Positions 27,559 through 36,079 of a stretch of 64,000 nt of DNA are shown piece by piece. Source of the stretch: Bacillota bacterium (GTDB lineage Bacteria > Bacillota > Clostridia > Lachnospirales > Lachnospiraceae); the NCBI GenBank assembly GCA_023437365.1, contig JAEZGK010000099.1, positions 186,001 to 250,000 on the forward strand. The letters are read 5' to 3'. The position numbers and the translations under genes were made by a program. The notes under the pieces are model-generated. The model was given only the letters and a program-made list of their open reading frames with translations. It was not told the origin of the DNA and did not search any database. How positions within the stretch are numbered: position 1 is the stretch's first letter; every line of letters begins with the position of its first letter.

Positions 27559-27878
27559 ATAGTATCCTCCTTTGAATACGTTTGTTGCTTATGTGGCTCT
27601 CTCCACACATACATATATGATGTCGCTATGCGGCATAACTTATCCTGAGGGAAGTTCTTCCATAGTGTAAAGTTGCTCTTCCTTCAAGCTTACCATAGTC
27701 TATGATAATCTAATTTTATAAAAAGTCAAATGCCTTTTTGAAGTTCAGCAAAATTCCTATAGCTTGTCGGTATTTTATGGTAAAATAGTATTCATAATAA
27801 TGAAAATAATCTGTTTCCATGAGAAGCATCAGAACAATATAAGATATTATTTCTATGAATAGAAAGAGAGGCTGGGTT

Positions 27879-28499
27879 ATGTGCGGAAGATATAATTTTA
27901 CGGTAGAGCAGAGTGATGAAATCCGCGATATTTTGGAGAAGCTGAATGCCAAATTCCATCAGACTGCGGTCAAGAACGGAGAAATCTTTCCTTCGGAACA
28001 GGCACCGATTCTGATTGAGGAAGAGAAGGAGGTGTCTCCGGTAGTCAGTGGCTGGGGTTTTCCGAAATATGACGGGAAGGGTGTCATCATCAATGCCAGG
28101 GCGGAATCGGCAATGGAAAAGAGGACCTTCCGGGATAGTCTGATCAATCGGCGCTGTATCATCCCCTCAACAGGGTTCTATGAATGGGATGCCGGGAAGA
28201 ACAAGTTTCTGTTCCGCCTGGAGGATACCAATGCTCTATATATGGCTGGACTGTATAACATATATCAGGGCGAGCTTCGCTATGTCATCCTTACGACGGA
28301 GGCTAATGCATCCATGAAGGAAATCCACACTCGTATGCCGCTCGTACTGCCGAAGAAGGAGCTTGCTACCTGGATTCTGGATCAAAGTGCAACCGGCGAT
28401 CTGCTGAAAAGTGTACCACCACAGCTGGTCAGGCAGGCAGTCAGTGGTAGGAAGTCCGAAGAGGAGAGCTTTGGACAGCAATATAAGATGGAGCTTTAA
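27879..28499 (+). CDS. SRAP-domain protein (YedK/HMCES family)
   Basis: A 206-residue SOS-response-associated protein that protects abasic sites in single-stranded DNA by covalent attachment through its N-terminal cysteine. It begins MCGRYNF, so Cys2 would be exposed after Met removal; a longer reading from 27855 would bury this residue and is rejected. Other conserved elements are INARAES, GFYEWD (catalytic Glu) and HTRMPLVLP (catalytic His). AGAGAGG lies upstream. No LexA box was seen in front of it. Confidence 0.93.
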   Translation: MCGRYNFTVEQSDEIRDILEKLNAKFHQTAVKNGEIFPSEQAPILIEEEKEVSPVVSGWGFPKYDGKGVIINARAESAMEKRTFRDSLINRRCIIPSTGFYEWDAGKNKFLFRLEDTNALYMAGLYNIYQGELRYVILTTEANASMKEIHTRMPLVLPKKELATWILDQSATGDLLKSVPPQLVRQAVSGRKSEEESFGQQYKMEL

Positions 28500-28568
28500 G
28501 AGGAGGGTCAAAAACGTCGAGTCATTTACCGTGACTTTGTTATAATAAAATTAACTTCCGGAAGTAAC

Positions 28569-28714
28569 GCAAAGAAGATCACTTTGCATAACGCAAAGAA
28601 GATCACTTTGCATAATGCAAAGAAAATCGCTTTGCATAATGCAAAGAAGATCGCTTTGCATAATGCAAATAAGATCACTTTGAAAGTAATGCAAAGAAGA
28701 TCACTTTGCAAATA
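28569..28714 (+). repeat. Six tandem 24-bp palindromic repeats
   Basis: Units begin at 28569, 28593, 28617, 28641, 28665 and 28691. Each has GCAAAG, a seven-base spacer (usually AAGATCA) and CTTTGC, followed by ATAAY. Five units keep the dyad; the fifth has lost it on both sides and is 26 long. The array ends 58 bases before the AraC-type regulator gene, so it may be a multi-site operator. A 24-base period puts the sites a little over two helical turns apart. Confidence 0.85.
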
Positions 28715-28772
28715 GTGAAAGCTAAAAAGAAACTATTAAAAAGGATAAATTCAGTCAGAAAGGTGATAGGGA

Positions 28773-30275
28773 ATGGAATATTATTCATTTATCTGGTCTA
28801 CGGCAACCTATATTGAGACAAGGATGAAGGAAGAAATCGAATATTCGCAGCTCGAGAAAGCGGTAGGCTTCTCCTATCGGCATATCAGGGAAACCTTTAA
28901 GGATGTGACGGGAGTCACTTTGTCCCGCTATATTTTAAACCGAAGGGTAGCGAATTCGGCTTTTGACATCATTCATACAGAAAAAAGCCTGACACAGATT
29001 GCTATGGATTACATGTTCGAAAGCTATGATACCTTTACCCGAGCGTTCAAAAGGTGTACGCGCCATCTCCCATCGGATTTCCGAAATCGGACCGGTGAGC
29101 TGAAGGTTGGCAGAAGAAGGATACTGACAGGGGTATTCGGGCCTATGATACTGGATTTATCACAAATATCGGAGGTCGATTCTATGATGAATAATACAGT
29201 AAAGACAAAAGATAGCTGTATCCTATACGGAGTACCCAGGGTAGCTTACACCTTTGAAGGATGTACACCTTTCTGCGTATCAATGAAGGCGTGTCTGAAT
29301 TATATGGGGCAGCAGGTGGATTATGCGTATATTATGGCAATCACAGGGACTGCGTTCCGTCTGCGGTGGAATACTTCCTGCTGGGACGGTGGCAATGTGG
29401 ATATCATGAACATCTACGAGGACAGATTCGAAGCATTTCACAGAGCATTTACGGCAGCGGGAAGAAGCTACCGAATCCTGCAGAGAGAAAAGGCTTCGAA
29501 GGAAGACTTTATCCGCTTTATTAAAGCAGAAATCGATGAAGGAAGGCCGGTCATTGCCTTCGGTATCATCGGGCCTCCGGAGGCATGTCTGGTGACGGGT
29601 TACAGAGAGGACGGACAGGTGCTGCTCGGCTGGAACTGCTTCCAGGAGAATCAGGAATTCGCAAAAGCGGTTACAATTGAGGATAACGGATATTATGCTA
29701 CAGACGGCTGGTGGGAGAATGAATGCACCATGGCCTTGATTGCGGTGGGTGAGAAACAGGAGGCGCTTGCAAGCCATAAGGAGATTCTGGAGAATGCCCT
29801 CGATATTCTGAAGAAGGAAAAGGTAGTCTTTTATGATGAGCAAGGTAAGCCGGCGACGGAGTATGCCGGTGGACAAAGGGCTTACGATTGCTGGGCAGGA
29901 GCGATCGGAGAGGACAGAGAATTCCCGGACAATGCCATTATCCCACTCCTTTATGAAAGAATAGTATGTCAGAATGATGCAGGGATGATGCTCGGGGAAG
30001 GACGTTATTATGCAGCTGCATATCTGGAGCAGGTCGGCAGGGAGACTGAAGCTGTCTCAAAGGAATGCAGTCTGGCGGCTCAATATTTTCGCAGGGCTGC
30101 AGAGCTTGGGCCGAAGATGAGTGAAATCATCGGTGGTTATGATCAGAGTGAAGAGAACATCAGAAGCTTTGCGACCCCCACTGTAAGAAAGCAGCTTGTG
30201 GCATTGATCCGCCAGGCGAAGGAGTTCGAAGCAGAGGCAGGAAAGCTTCTTAGGGATATCATCGGGAAATTATAA
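28773..30275 (+). CDS. AraC-type regulator fused to a BtrH/C39-like domain
   Basis: A 500-residue protein with an N-terminal AraC/XylS DNA-binding domain (residues about 10-105; two HTHs, YSQLEKAVGFSYRHIRETF and SLTQIAMDYMFESYDTFTRAF). From about 150 comes a large domain like the N-terminal domain of BtrH, a cysteine-peptidase-fold acyltransferase: YGVPRVAYTFEGCTPFCVSMKACL, with Cys near the start, later GRPVIAFGI and GWNCFQ, as in peptidase C39-like proteins. In AraC proteins the DNA-binding part is usually C-terminal, so this order is reversed. AAAGGTGATAGGG precedes the ATG. Palindromic repeats upstream are possible operators. Confidence 0.8.
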   Translation: MEYYSFIWSTATYIETRMKEEIEYSQLEKAVGFSYRHIRETFKDVTGVTLSRYILNRRVANSAFDIIHTEKSLTQIAMDYMFESYDTFTRAFKRCTRHLPSDFRNRTGELKVGRRRILTGVFGPMILDLSQISEVDSMMNNTVKTKDSCILYGVPRVAYTFEGCTPFCVSMKACLNYMGQQVDYAYIMAITGTAFRLRWNTSCWDGGNVDIMNIYEDRFEAFHRAFTAAGRSYRILQREKASKEDFIRFIKAEIDEGRPVIAFGIIGPPEACLVTGYREDGQVLLGWNCFQENQEFAKAVTIEDNGYYATDGWWENECTMALIAVGEKQEALASHKEILENALDILKKEKVVFYDEQGKPATEYAGGQRAYDCWAGAIGEDREFPDNAIIPLLYERIVCQNDAGMMLGEGRYYAAAYLEQVGRETEAVSKECSLAAQYFRRAAELGPKMSEIIGGYDQSEENIRSFATPTVRKQLVALIRQAKEFEAEAGKLLRDIIGKL

Positions 30276-30409
30276 ACCAATCATAGGATAAGCATTTCAA
30301 GTGAGATTACATTACTAGCGTCATATACAAAATAATTCAACAAAGCCGGATATCAATTACGCATTACGAATTATTTCAATAGTATATATCAACGAAGCGG
30401 AGGATATAG

Positions 30410-30907
30410 ATGAAAGAATATAAAAACTTAACGTTTGAGCTTATGAAGGAAGAAGACATCGAAGAGCTTACCGGAGTCATGACCAGGGCATTCAATGAGG
30501 ACTCCAGAATTCATCTCGGGAAAGACAAAGGAGGGCCTCCGGGATATGATAACGGGGATTTCCTCAGGGAATGGGGACTTCATAAGGATTCAACGGCATA
30601 TAAGATTTCTTCGGAGGGAAAGACCATCGCAGGATTGATTCTATGGATTAATCCGAAGACAAGGGTGAATTATCTGGGTGCAATTTTTGTAGATACCAAC
30701 CTTCAGAATCACGGAATCGGCAGATCCATCTGGGAGTTTGTCGAAAAGGAATACCCGGATACCAGGAAATGGTGCACCGAGACAGCGATTTTCTCAAGAA
30801 GAAACCATAACTTTTATGTAAATAAGCTGAACTTCCATGTAGTAGAAATTAAAGATCCCAAGGACTGGGAGGAAGGTTCCTTTATTCTGGAAAAGGTGAT
30901 GCATTAA
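30410..30907 (+). CDS. GNAT-family N-acetyltransferase
   Basis: A 165-residue acetyltransferase: FVDTNLQNHGIGRSIWEFVE is the acetyl-CoA loop (about 101-120) and NFYVNKLNFHVVEI the C-terminal strand. GGAGG is well placed. It stands alone between the AraC fusion and the YjdF leader. Substrate unknown. Confidence 0.85.
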   Translation: MKEYKNLTFELMKEEDIEELTGVMTRAFNEDSRIHLGKDKGGPPGYDNGDFLREWGLHKDSTAYKISSEGKTIAGLILWINPKTRVNYLGAIFVDTNLQNHGIGRSIWEFVEKEYPDTRKWCTETAIFSRRNHNFYVNKLNFHVVEIKDPKDWEEGSFILEKVMH

Positions 30908-30943
30908 AACGCATAAAGGGCAGATAAGAAACTGCGAGCATGC

Positions 30944-30972
30944 TTGCTAAACCGGTCATAATCGGCTATAAT
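30944..30972 (+). promoter_or_regulatory. Promoter of the yjdF transcript
   Basis: TTGCTA at 30944-30949 and TATAAT at 30967-30972 are 17 bases apart. Transcription would begin just before the structured leader at 30979. Confidence 0.65.
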
Positions 30973-30978
30973 AATCGC

Positions 30979-31066
30979 ACAAAGATAAAAACACGATCCG
31001 GCTGGTAGTCCGGATGCAGCAGAATATGCTGTCAGTAACCTGCCTCCTTGGTTGTCCGTTCTTTGT
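30979..31066 (+). ncRNA. Structured leader, probable yjdF-type riboswitch
   Basis: The leader of the YjdF gene folds into a closed multi-stem structure: outer pairing ACAAAGA (30979-30985) with TCTTTGT (31060-31066), a hairpin ATCCGG/CCGGAT and a hairpin CAGCA/TGCTG. YjdF genes in Firmicutes are known to be preceded by the yjdF RNA motif, which binds azaaromatic compounds. The assignment rests on the gene it precedes and on the closed structure. GGAGG follows shortly after, so control of translation is likely. Confidence 0.6.
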
Positions 31067-31090
31067 TCTATAAACTGAAAGGAGGTTTAT

Positions 31091-31510
31091 ATGGACAAAG
31101 TAACAGTCAAGCTGCAAGTATTTTTCGAAGAACCCTTTTGGGTCGGAATCTTTGAGCGGATTGAAGAGAACAAGCTCTCCGTCTGTAAAGTAACATTTGG
31201 TGCAGAACCCAAGGACTATGAGGTTCACGACTATGTTCTGAAGAATTACGATAAGCTTCGCTTTGGTCCGGCTGTGGAGCACATGGTGCAGGACAGAGAG
31301 AAGCTGAATCCGAAACGCAGGCAGCGGGAAGTCCGAAAGCAACTGGACCAGGTTGGTATCGGAACGAAATCCCAGCTGGCACTGCAGCTGCAGAGGGAAG
31401 AGAACAAGCTTGTGCACAAGGTTCTCTCCAGAGAACAGAAGGAAGCAGAAGCAGAAAGACAATTTGCCATAAGGCAGCAAAAGAAACGTGAAAAGCATAA
31501 AGGCAGATAA
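31091..31510 (+). CDS. yjdF: YjdF-family protein
   Basis: A 139-residue protein of the YjdF family, controlled in many Firmicutes by an azaaromatic-binding riboswitch; its biochemical role is not established. The recognisable opening is VTVKLQVFFEEPFWVGIFER, then FGAEPKDYEVHDYVL; the last 60 residues are a charged helix rich in Lys, Arg, Glu and Gln. AAAGGAGG precedes the ATG. It is monocistronic, with its own promoter, leader and terminator. Confidence 0.9.
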   Translation: MDKVTVKLQVFFEEPFWVGIFERIEENKLSVCKVTFGAEPKDYEVHDYVLKNYDKLRFGPAVEHMVQDREKLNPKRRQREVRKQLDQVGIGTKSQLALQLQREENKLVHKVLSREQKEAEAERQFAIRQQKKREKHKGR

Positions 31511-31513
31511 GGA

Positions 31514-31569
31514 AACAGCCGATGACAGAGAGTCCGAACCGGACTAGCTTCTGTCATCGGTTGTTTTTT
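31514..31569 (+). terminator. Rho-independent terminator of yjdF
   Basis: AACAGCCGATGACAGA pairs with TCTGTCATCGGTTGTT, followed by TTTT. Confidence 0.9.
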
Positions 31570-31738
31570 CATGCCCATTCCTCTGAGTAGTAATAAACAA
31601 TCTTCTTCCACCATAACAGCATGCTACTTGGTTCCACCGAATAGGTGTTACTCTGTTAGCTCTATTTTGATTCGATGCCTTACTATTTTCATAAATACTT
31701 AGGAATTGTCTGGAAGTATTGTTTTACCTGTACTATAA

Positions 31739-31900
31739 TGGAAAATAAAAGAGAATTGCCTGGTAAAAACTCAATATGTATTTGGCAATGAGCAGAAGAT
31801 AGCCTGTCACGGCAAGTTGAAATTCAAAATGAATGCTTTGGGATTTGAAGATGTACGCATTTTTATGAATGAAATAGTACAAGCTATCCGGGAAAACTAA
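31739..31900 (+). pseudogene. Possible C-terminal gene remnant
   Basis: A start-less open frame of 53 codons encodes a protein-like stretch (QYVFGNEQKIACHGKLKFKM, then GFEDVRIFMNEIVQAIREN) and ends in a normal stop. It looks like the tail of a small domain protein whose 5' part is gone. The parent family is not recognised. Apart from this the gap 31570-31938 shows nothing. Confidence 0.35.
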
Positions 31901-31938
31901 CAAATAAAGTCGGTATGATAAGCAAAAGGAGTTCAATT

Positions 31939-32496
31939 ATGGAAGTAAGAAAATTATTAGATTCATTGATTGTTGCTGAAAGATTAAAAGATGCTACTCG
32001 TCATTGCTATACAGCTAACGGTAGGCATGAAAGTGTGGCTGAACATAGCTGGATGATGACATTAATGGCATTTTTTATGAGAGATGAATTTCCAGAAGTA
32101 GATATGGATAAGGTAATCAGAATGTGCATTATCCATGACCTGGGGGAAGCTTTTACCGGTGATATTCCTACCTTTGATAAAACACAAGCAGACGAGCAAA
32201 CAGAAGAAAACCTGCTGTATGACTGGGTAAGAACGCTTCCTCAAGGGTATGCAGAAGAAATGATTGCACTTTATGAAGAAATGGCGGAACGCAAAACTTT
32301 AGAAGCCAAGATTTATAAGGCAATTGATGGTCTTGAAGCCTTGATACAGCATAATATTTCTGATTTATCAACTTGGATTCCGAAAGAATATGAACTAAAT
32401 ATGACCTATGCAGATGATAAAGTAGCATTTTCGGAATATATGGTTGCTTTACGACAAGCAGTACGTGAAGATACAGTTAAGAAATTAAGCGAATAA
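31939..32496 (+). CDS. HD-domain phosphohydrolase (YfbR/5'-deoxynucleotidase-like)
   Basis: A 185-residue HD-domain protein of the group that includes YfbR 5'-deoxynucleotidases. Metal ligands are visible in RHCYTANGRHESVAEHSW (His), CIIHDLGEAFTGDIP (His-Asp pair) and a late Asp in KAIDGLEALIQH. Likely role is dephosphorylation of deoxynucleoside monophosphates. AAAGGAG precedes ATG 31939; an in-frame ATG eight codons upstream lacks a ribosome binding site. This gene and the next three are somewhat more AT-rich than the block to the left. Confidence 0.85.
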   Translation: MEVRKLLDSLIVAERLKDATRHCYTANGRHESVAEHSWMMTLMAFFMRDEFPEVDMDKVIRMCIIHDLGEAFTGDIPTFDKTQADEQTEENLLYDWVRTLPQGYAEEMIALYEEMAERKTLEAKIYKAIDGLEALIQHNISDLSTWIPKEYELNMTYADDKVAFSEYMVALRQAVREDTVKKLSE

Positions 32497-32635
32497 ATAA
32501 GACCAACAAATTTACAGATAAGCCAATTCCAAAGTTATCATGCTATGCAATTGACTTTCATCAGTATGCGAGTAAGTTTCAGTTACAATATGAATAAATA
32601 AAAAATAGGACCAGTATATACCGGGAGGTGTAACC

Positions 32636-32857
32636 ATGAGGTGCCCATTCTGTGGTAATGAGATGAAAGCAGGAAAGATAGGTGCAAGAACAGGGGGATT
32701 GTTCTGGTTGCCAAATGAAGAAGAAATAGGGTTTTTCCTTAGTAATAATATAATTAAAAAACATAATGGTATTGTATTAGTAGGTTGTAATGCAATCCAC
32801 ACAAATCATGCAGCATATGTCTGCGAGGAATGTAAAAAGATAGTAATGGATTATTAA
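32636..32857 (+). CDS. Small zinc-ribbon protein (PF20097-like)
   Basis: A 73-residue protein with cysteine pairs CPFC at residue 3 and CEEC near the end, separated by a beta-rich stretch, as expected of a small zinc ribbon. GGGAGGTG precedes the ATG. It resembles a PF20097-type family of clostridia without known function. Confidence 0.75.
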   Translation: MRCPFCGNEMKAGKIGARTGGLFWLPNEEEIGFFLSNNIIKKHNGIVLVGCNAIHTNHAAYVCEECKKIVMDY

Positions 32858-32955
32858 AGCTGTAACATAGGAAAAGCTTACACCGGAATTGAAAAGAATG
32901 GTATTAATGATTGTTGATCAACTTGAAGTTATCGTTATGAAAGGAATTGTATAAT

Positions 32956-33594
32956 ATGATAAAAATCAGAAATGAAACAGATAACGATTATAGAATTGTA
33001 GAAGAACTAGCAAAGAAAGCGTTTTGGAATTTACATGTACCGGGATGTAACGAACATTACCTTGTGCATATAATGAGGGAACATAAGGATTTTATTCCAC
33101 AACTGGATTTTGTGATTGAAGAAAACGAGCAAATAATAGGCAATATAATGTATGTAAAGTCAAAACTGATAGACGAAAATGGAGAAACGAAAGAAATATT
33201 GACCTTTGGACCACTAAGCATATTGCCTGAATTTCAAAGAAAAGGCTATGGCAAGCAGCTTCTGAATCATTCTTTTGAAAAAGCATTGGAACTGAGATAT
33301 GATGTCATAGTTATTTTCGGGAATCCAGAGAATTATGTAAGCAGCGGATTCAAGAACTGTAAGAAATATAATATTGGGATTGCAAAAGATGTTTTCCCTG
33401 TTCCGTTACTTGTTAAAGAGCTGAAAGAAGGCGTTCTTGCCGGTAAAGAGTGGATATATGCCGAAAGCTCGGCATATGAAATTGATGAAAAGGATGCCGA
33501 GGAATTTGACAAGGATTTTGAACAGATGGAAAAGAAATACAGGACAAGTCAGGAGTTGTTCTCGATTTATAGCAATTCAATTATAAACAGATAG
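32956..33594 (+). CDS. GNAT-family N-acetyltransferase
   Basis: A 212-residue acetyltransferase like the YhbS group, with LSILPEFQRKGYGKQLL (acetyl-CoA loop, about 86-102) and VIVIFGNPENYVSSGF. The C-terminal extension after residue 150 is acidic. AAAGGAA lies upstream of the ATG at 32956; a TTG three codons earlier is possible. A short inverted repeat TTCAATT/AATTGAA follows it (33597-33615). Confidence 0.85.
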   Translation: MIKIRNETDNDYRIVEELAKKAFWNLHVPGCNEHYLVHIMREHKDFIPQLDFVIEENEQIIGNIMYVKSKLIDENGETKEILTFGPLSILPEFQRKGYGKQLLNHSFEKALELRYDVIVIFGNPENYVSSGFKNCKKYNIGIAKDVFPVPLLVKELKEGVLAGKEWIYAESSAYEIDEKDAEEFDKDFEQMEKKYRTSQELFSIYSNSIINR

Positions 33595-33668
33595 GCTTCA
33601 ATTGGTAGAATTGAAAGACATAGTGCAATCGTATAGTAAATTAACATGTATACATAGGAGGTGGGCAG

Positions 33669-34166
33669 ATGCCCTTTACCATAGTTCGACAGGATCTAAC
33701 GAAAATGAAGGTTGATGCAATTGTCAATGCCGCAAACACTGAGCTACGGATGGGTGGAGGAGTTTGTGGGGCTATATTCAAGGCGGCAGGAGCATCAGAA
33801 CTGCAAACCGCATGCAGAAAACTTGCGCCGATTCAAACCGGGGACGCTGTCATTACACCGGGCTTTGGGTTAGCAGCTAGGTTTGTTGTCCATACAGCAG
33901 GACCAGTTTACCGTGGCGGCCAGAATGGTGAGGAAGAGAAACTTCGCCTTTGCTATATAAACAGTCTGAAACGAGCGGTAGAGAATAAGTGCGATAGCAT
34001 AGCATTTCCTCTGATTTCAAGTGGTATCTATGGATACCCGAAGGACGAGGCCTTGCGCGTTGCCACGGGAGCTATCCAAGACTTCCTTAGGGATCACGAG
34101 TTAGATGTTTATCTCGCTGTATTTGATAAAGAGGCGTTCACGGTTAGTGAGAAGTTTATAGGTTAA
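33669..34166 (+). CDS. Macrodomain ADP-ribose-binding protein
   Basis: A 165-residue single macrodomain of the MacroD/YmdB type, which removes O-acetyl or ADP-ribosyl groups from ADP-ribose-linked substrates. The motifs VDAIVNAANTELRMGGGVCG (with the Asn-Ala-Ala-Asn and Gly-rich turn) and FPLISSGIYGYPKDEAL are intact. AGGAGGTGGGC precedes the ATG. No ADP-ribosyltransferase is seen nearby. Confidence 0.92.
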   Translation: MPFTIVRQDLTKMKVDAIVNAANTELRMGGGVCGAIFKAAGASELQTACRKLAPIQTGDAVITPGFGLAARFVVHTAGPVYRGGQNGEEEKLRLCYINSLKRAVENKCDSIAFPLISSGIYGYPKDEALRVATGAIQDFLRDHELDVYLAVFDKEAFTVSEKFIG

Positions 34167-34234
34167 GTCACGAGCTATATTGATGAGCATTATGTACTTT
34201 ATAGTATACTTTTCAAACTTTATGGGAAGAGAAC

Positions 34235-34284
34235 ACTTTCACTTTACTGTTACCAAAATGTTAGTTAAGTGAAAACGTAAGTTC
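34235..34284 (+). repeat. Left copy of direct repeat flanking an IS30-like remnant
   Basis: CTTTCACTTTA, GTTACCAAAATGTT and ATAAGTTCT-like blocks here recur in the same order at 34710-34762, about 475 bases away, directly at the dinB promoter. The left copy has a damaged version of the LexA box. The repeats bracket the transposase remnant. Confidence 0.55.
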
Positions 34285-34497
34285 TAGTGTTTCTCAACCC
34301 ATTGAAAATGCAAGACTTACGTCCAGATAAAAGCCTTTACAACCATAAAATAAGGGAATAGAATGGTTATTAGGATGTGTTTTGAATGCTTTTTCGCATT
34401 CAAATTAGGCATCTGAAAAAAGCGTGCATTACTAAGTTCCACATGCCGGTGTGCAAGAGTTAATTCTACCCAGTGGAACCTCACTGTGCCATCGAGT

Positions 34498-34653
34498 TTA
34501 CTTAAGTAATTGCGGGCACAATGTTACATCATCTGGAGCTATTGCCTCCAGATGGAGCACTTCATGTAAACGATTATTTAGAAGCAGTTGGGACAGTTTG
34601 AAAGGGGTGCAGCCATTCAAACTGTCCCTTGCTTCGCTATTGATATGATTCAT
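34498..34653 (-). pseudogene. IS30-family transposase C-terminal remnant
   Basis: About 51 codons read HINSEARDSLNGCTPF and APDDVTLCPQLLK, which is the usual end of Lachnospiraceae IS30-type transposases. The catalytic part is absent. It lies in the 627-base gap between the macrodomain gene and dinB, which holds no other gene. Confidence 0.6.
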
Positions 34654-34709
34654 CGTGTAAAACTTATTTCGGTACCTATGGAAATTAGTATTGCAAGCTA
34701 GAAGTAAGT

Positions 34710-34762
34710 CTTTCACTTTATAGTTACCAAAATGTTCTCCCTTTACATCGAACATAAGTTCT
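34710..34762 (+). repeat. Right copy of direct repeat, overlapping dinB promoter
   Basis: Right-hand partner of 34235-34284. It carries CTTTCACTTTA, GTTACCAAAATGTT and ends in the intact LexA box CGAACATAAGTTCT. Confidence 0.55.
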
Positions 34763-34770
34763 GATATAAT
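34749..34770 (+). promoter_or_regulatory. LexA (SOS) box and -10 element of dinB
   Basis: CGAACATAAGTTCT at 34749-34762 fits the Gram-positive LexA consensus CGAACnnnnGTTCG in 13 of 14 positions with an intact GAAC/GTTC dyad. A perfect TATAAT follows at 34765-34770. LexA bound here would cover the promoter, so dinB is predicted to be SOS-induced. Confidence 0.8.
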
Positions 34771-34793
34771 CTCCTTAAAAGGAGAACATATGT

Positions 34794-36062
34794 ATGGATA
34801 AATTAATCTTTCATATTGATGTCAATTCGGCTTTCCTTAGTTGGGAAGCCGTTTATCGACTGCACATCCTTGGAGAAAAGACTGATTTACGCGAGATACC
34901 CTCAGCGGTGGCAGGCGATATCAAGAAACGCCATGGAATTATATTGGCGAAATCTACCCCGGCGAAGAAGTTCGGTGTGAGGACCGGCGATACGATAAAT
35001 GATGCGATGCGGCTGTGCCCGCAGCTGGTATTGGTGCCTCCACATTATGATCTGTATGACACCTGTTCGAAGGCTTTTATGGAGATTTTGAGGGAATACT
35101 CTCCCTGCGTGGAGCAATATTCGGTGGACGAAGCCTACTGTGATATGACCGGAACCATCGGTCTTTACGGTTCCGCGGTGGTGGCAGCGAATCTGATTAA
35201 GGACAGGATCGCAGGTGAGCTGGGCTTTACGGTGAATGTAGGAATCTCTACGAATAAATTGCTGGCCAAGATGGCTTCGGATTTTAAGAAGCCCAATCTC
35301 GTACACACCCTCTTCCCGGAGGAGATAGAGACAAAGCTTTGGAGACTGCCGGTGAGCGAGCTGTTCTACGTCGGGCATGCGACCAAGAGAAAGCTGCACG
35401 ACCTGGGAATTATGACGATCGGTGAGCTGGCGCATACTGATCTGGGTATCCTGCGTGCACATTTTAAAAAATATGGAGAGGTGTTATATGCCTTTGCTAA
35501 TGGGGTGGATGTGTCCATCGTAACGGACGTAGTACCGGCCAATAAGGGCTACGGCAATTCGGCTGTGATTCCTTTTGACGTTGACCGTTCTGATGCGGCA
35601 AAGATGATTCTGCTTTCTCTGTCTGAGAAGGTGGGCACGAGACTGCGGGCAGACCACGTCATGGCGACGGTGGTCGCAGTCAGTATTGTCTATACTGATT
35701 TTCATCATGAATCACATCAGATGACACTAGTCAGTGCTACGAATATTACCTGCGAGCTGCACCGGGCTGCCTGTCGTCTGTTTGACGAGCTGTGGGATGG
35801 TTCGCCGGTGAGGAACCTCGGAATTCACACCAGTAAGGTGGTCAGCGGGACTACGACGCGGCAGCTGAACCTCTTTGATATGAACCGCTATGAGCGGCTG
35901 CACCAGATGGATGGCGTCGTTGACAAGGTACGGGAACGGTACGGGGACGATTCTATCAAAAGGGCAGTCTTTATCAATAACCCGATTTATCACATGGCAG
36001 GCGGGATTGCGCCGGAGAAGAGAAAACCGAGCTACGGGAACTATGGAGAAGGGATTAAATAA
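34794..36062 (+). CDS. dinB: DNA polymerase IV (Y-family, DinB)
   Basis: A 422-residue translesion DNA polymerase. The catalytic palm shows FHIDVNSAFLSWEA (first Asp) and QYSVDEAYCDMT (second Asp-Glu pair); the fingers have IILAKSTPAKKFGVRTG and the thumb contains the helix-hairpin-helix VGHATKRKLHDLGIMTIGEL. The C-terminal little-finger domain follows. AAAGGAG precedes the ATG at 34794; an ATG four bases earlier is out of frame. A LexA box overlaps its promoter. The next small gene is likely co-transcribed. Confidence 0.94.
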   Translation: MDKLIFHIDVNSAFLSWEAVYRLHILGEKTDLREIPSAVAGDIKKRHGIILAKSTPAKKFGVRTGDTINDAMRLCPQLVLVPPHYDLYDTCSKAFMEILREYSPCVEQYSVDEAYCDMTGTIGLYGSAVVAANLIKDRIAGELGFTVNVGISTNKLLAKMASDFKKPNLVHTLFPEEIETKLWRLPVSELFYVGHATKRKLHDLGIMTIGELAHTDLGILRAHFKKYGEVLYAFANGVDVSIVTDVVPANKGYGNSAVIPFDVDRSDAAKMILLSLSEKVGTRLRADHVMATVVAVSIVYTDFHHESHQMTLVSATNITCELHRAACRLFDELWDGSPVRNLGIHTSKVVSGTTTRQLNLFDMNRYERLHQMDGVVDKVRERYGDDSIKRAVFINNPIYHMAGGIAPEKRKPSYGNYGEGIK

Positions 36063-36079
36063 AAAGAAGGGATTTAATA

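Noticed and set aside
28569..28714. CRISPR-like array
   Set aside because: Units follow each other at 24 bases with no variable spacers between them, so this is a tandem repeat, not a CRISPR array.
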